NCBI GenBank assembly: GCA_026991065.1
Contig: JALXCG010000650.1
Span: 1 to 13,751 of the forward strand
Direction: 5' to 3'
Source: JALXCG01 sp026991065 [NCBI: Gemmatimonadota bacterium]
GTDB lineage: Bacteria; GCA-2686955
DNA: 13,751 bases
In this document: positions 13,362 through 13,751 of the stretch, one piece after another
Position numbering within the stretch: the first letter of the stretch is position 1
How the letters are laid out: each line of letters begins with the position of its first letter
The notes under the pieces: model-generated
Databases searched by the model: none
Told to the model about the DNA's origin: nothing
What the model saw: the letters and a program-made list of their open reading frames with translations, nothing else
Made by a program: the position numbers and the translations under genes

Positions 13362-13375
13362 AGGAGTGAATAAGA

Positions 13376-13751
13376 ATGGCTCGCTATACCGACGCGGTGT
13401 GTAAGCTCTGCCGCCGTGAAGAGATGAAGCTTTTCCTCAAGGGAGAGCGCTGCTTTACCGAAAAATGTGCATTTGAGAAGCGGCCCTATGCTCCGGGCGA
13501 CAAGTCCAAGAAGGGGCGGCGGCGCCAGGTATCCGACTACGGGCTGCAGCTCCGCGAGAAGCAGAAGGTCAAGCGCATCTACGGCGTTCTGGAGCGGCAG
13601 TTTCGCAACTACTTCGCCAAGGCAGACCGGATGAGCGGCGTGACCGGCGAAAACCTGCTGTGCTTGCTCGAAATGCGGTTGGACAATGTGGTCTACCGCA
13701 TGGGCATGGCACCTTCGCGCAAAGCCGCGCGCCAGATGGTGCGACACCGGC
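13376..13751 (+). CDS. rpsD: 30S ribosomal protein S4, zinc-binding form, N-terminal part (3' end outside window)
   Basis: S4 is a primary 16S rRNA-binding protein that starts assembly of the 30S body; in several bacteria it also controls its own operon. The first 125 residues are here. [20 protein letters not shown] opens a zinc knuckle with Cys9, Cys12, Cys26 and Cys31 (CxxC-x13-C-x4-C), the arrangement known from Thermus S4 and absent in E. coli. Then come [20 protein letters not shown] and the start of the S4 RNA-binding domain, [25 protein letters not shown] at 13362-13366 lies 9 nt before ATG 13376. The C-terminal half is cut by the window edge. Confidence 0.97.
   Translation, partial: MARYTDAVCKLCRREEMKLFLKGERCFTEKCAFEKRPYAPGDKSKKGRRRQVSDYGLQLREKQKVKRIYGVLERQFRNYFAKADRMSGVTGENLLCLLEMRLDNVVYRMGMAPSRKAARQMVRHR

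Overview
This window is a bacterial S10-spc-alpha ribosomal-protein cluster, all genes on the + strand. It opens in the 3' end of tuf (elongation factor Tu) and closes inside rpsD (S4). Complete order: (tuf)-rpsJ-rplC-rplD-rplW-rplB-rpsS-rplV-rpsC-rplP-rpmC-rpsQ | rplN-rplX-rplE-rpsN-rpsH-rplF-rplR-rpsE-rpmD-rplO-secY-map-infA-rpmJ | rpsM-rpsK-(rpsD). I see no mobile element, CRISPR array, rRNA or tRNA gene, and no gene-free stretch over 300 bases; the longest gap is 217 nt, between rpsH and rplF.

Organism: DNA of fairly high G+C, strong Shine-Dalgarno (SD) sites and Gram-negative-like proteins. From memory of these families, three features lean toward the FCB (Bacteroidetes-like) side of the tree rather than Proteobacteria or Firmicutes: L2 reads HPMGGGEG, SecY reads PGIKPG, and IF1 reads GKMRM. 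secY is followed directly by map without adk. I cannot name a phylum with confidence.

Layout and function: positions 1-5350 hold the tuf end and the S10 block; 5388-12373 the spc block, which also encodes the protein-translocation pore SecY, methionine aminopeptidase and initiation factor IF1; 12454-13751 the start of the alpha block. Products are ribosome building blocks plus factors acting at the start of translation (IF1), on the nascent N-terminus (Map) and at the membrane exit (SecY). Many genes overlap or sit within 50 nt of each other, as expected for co-transcription and translational coupling.

Most notable: (i) infA has no ATG, GTG or TTG that would include the conserved start of IF1. 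The reading frame continues upstream to an ATC codon placed 8 nt after a perfect GGAGG, predicting an AUC-initiated IF1 with a basic, low-complexity N-terminal tail of about 31 residues. (ii) The rpsH-rplF gap holds four hairpins and a possible weak promoter. (iii) Small hairpins end at or just before the SD of at least eight genes. (iv) Eight of 28 visible starts are not ATG, including a TTG for rpsE.
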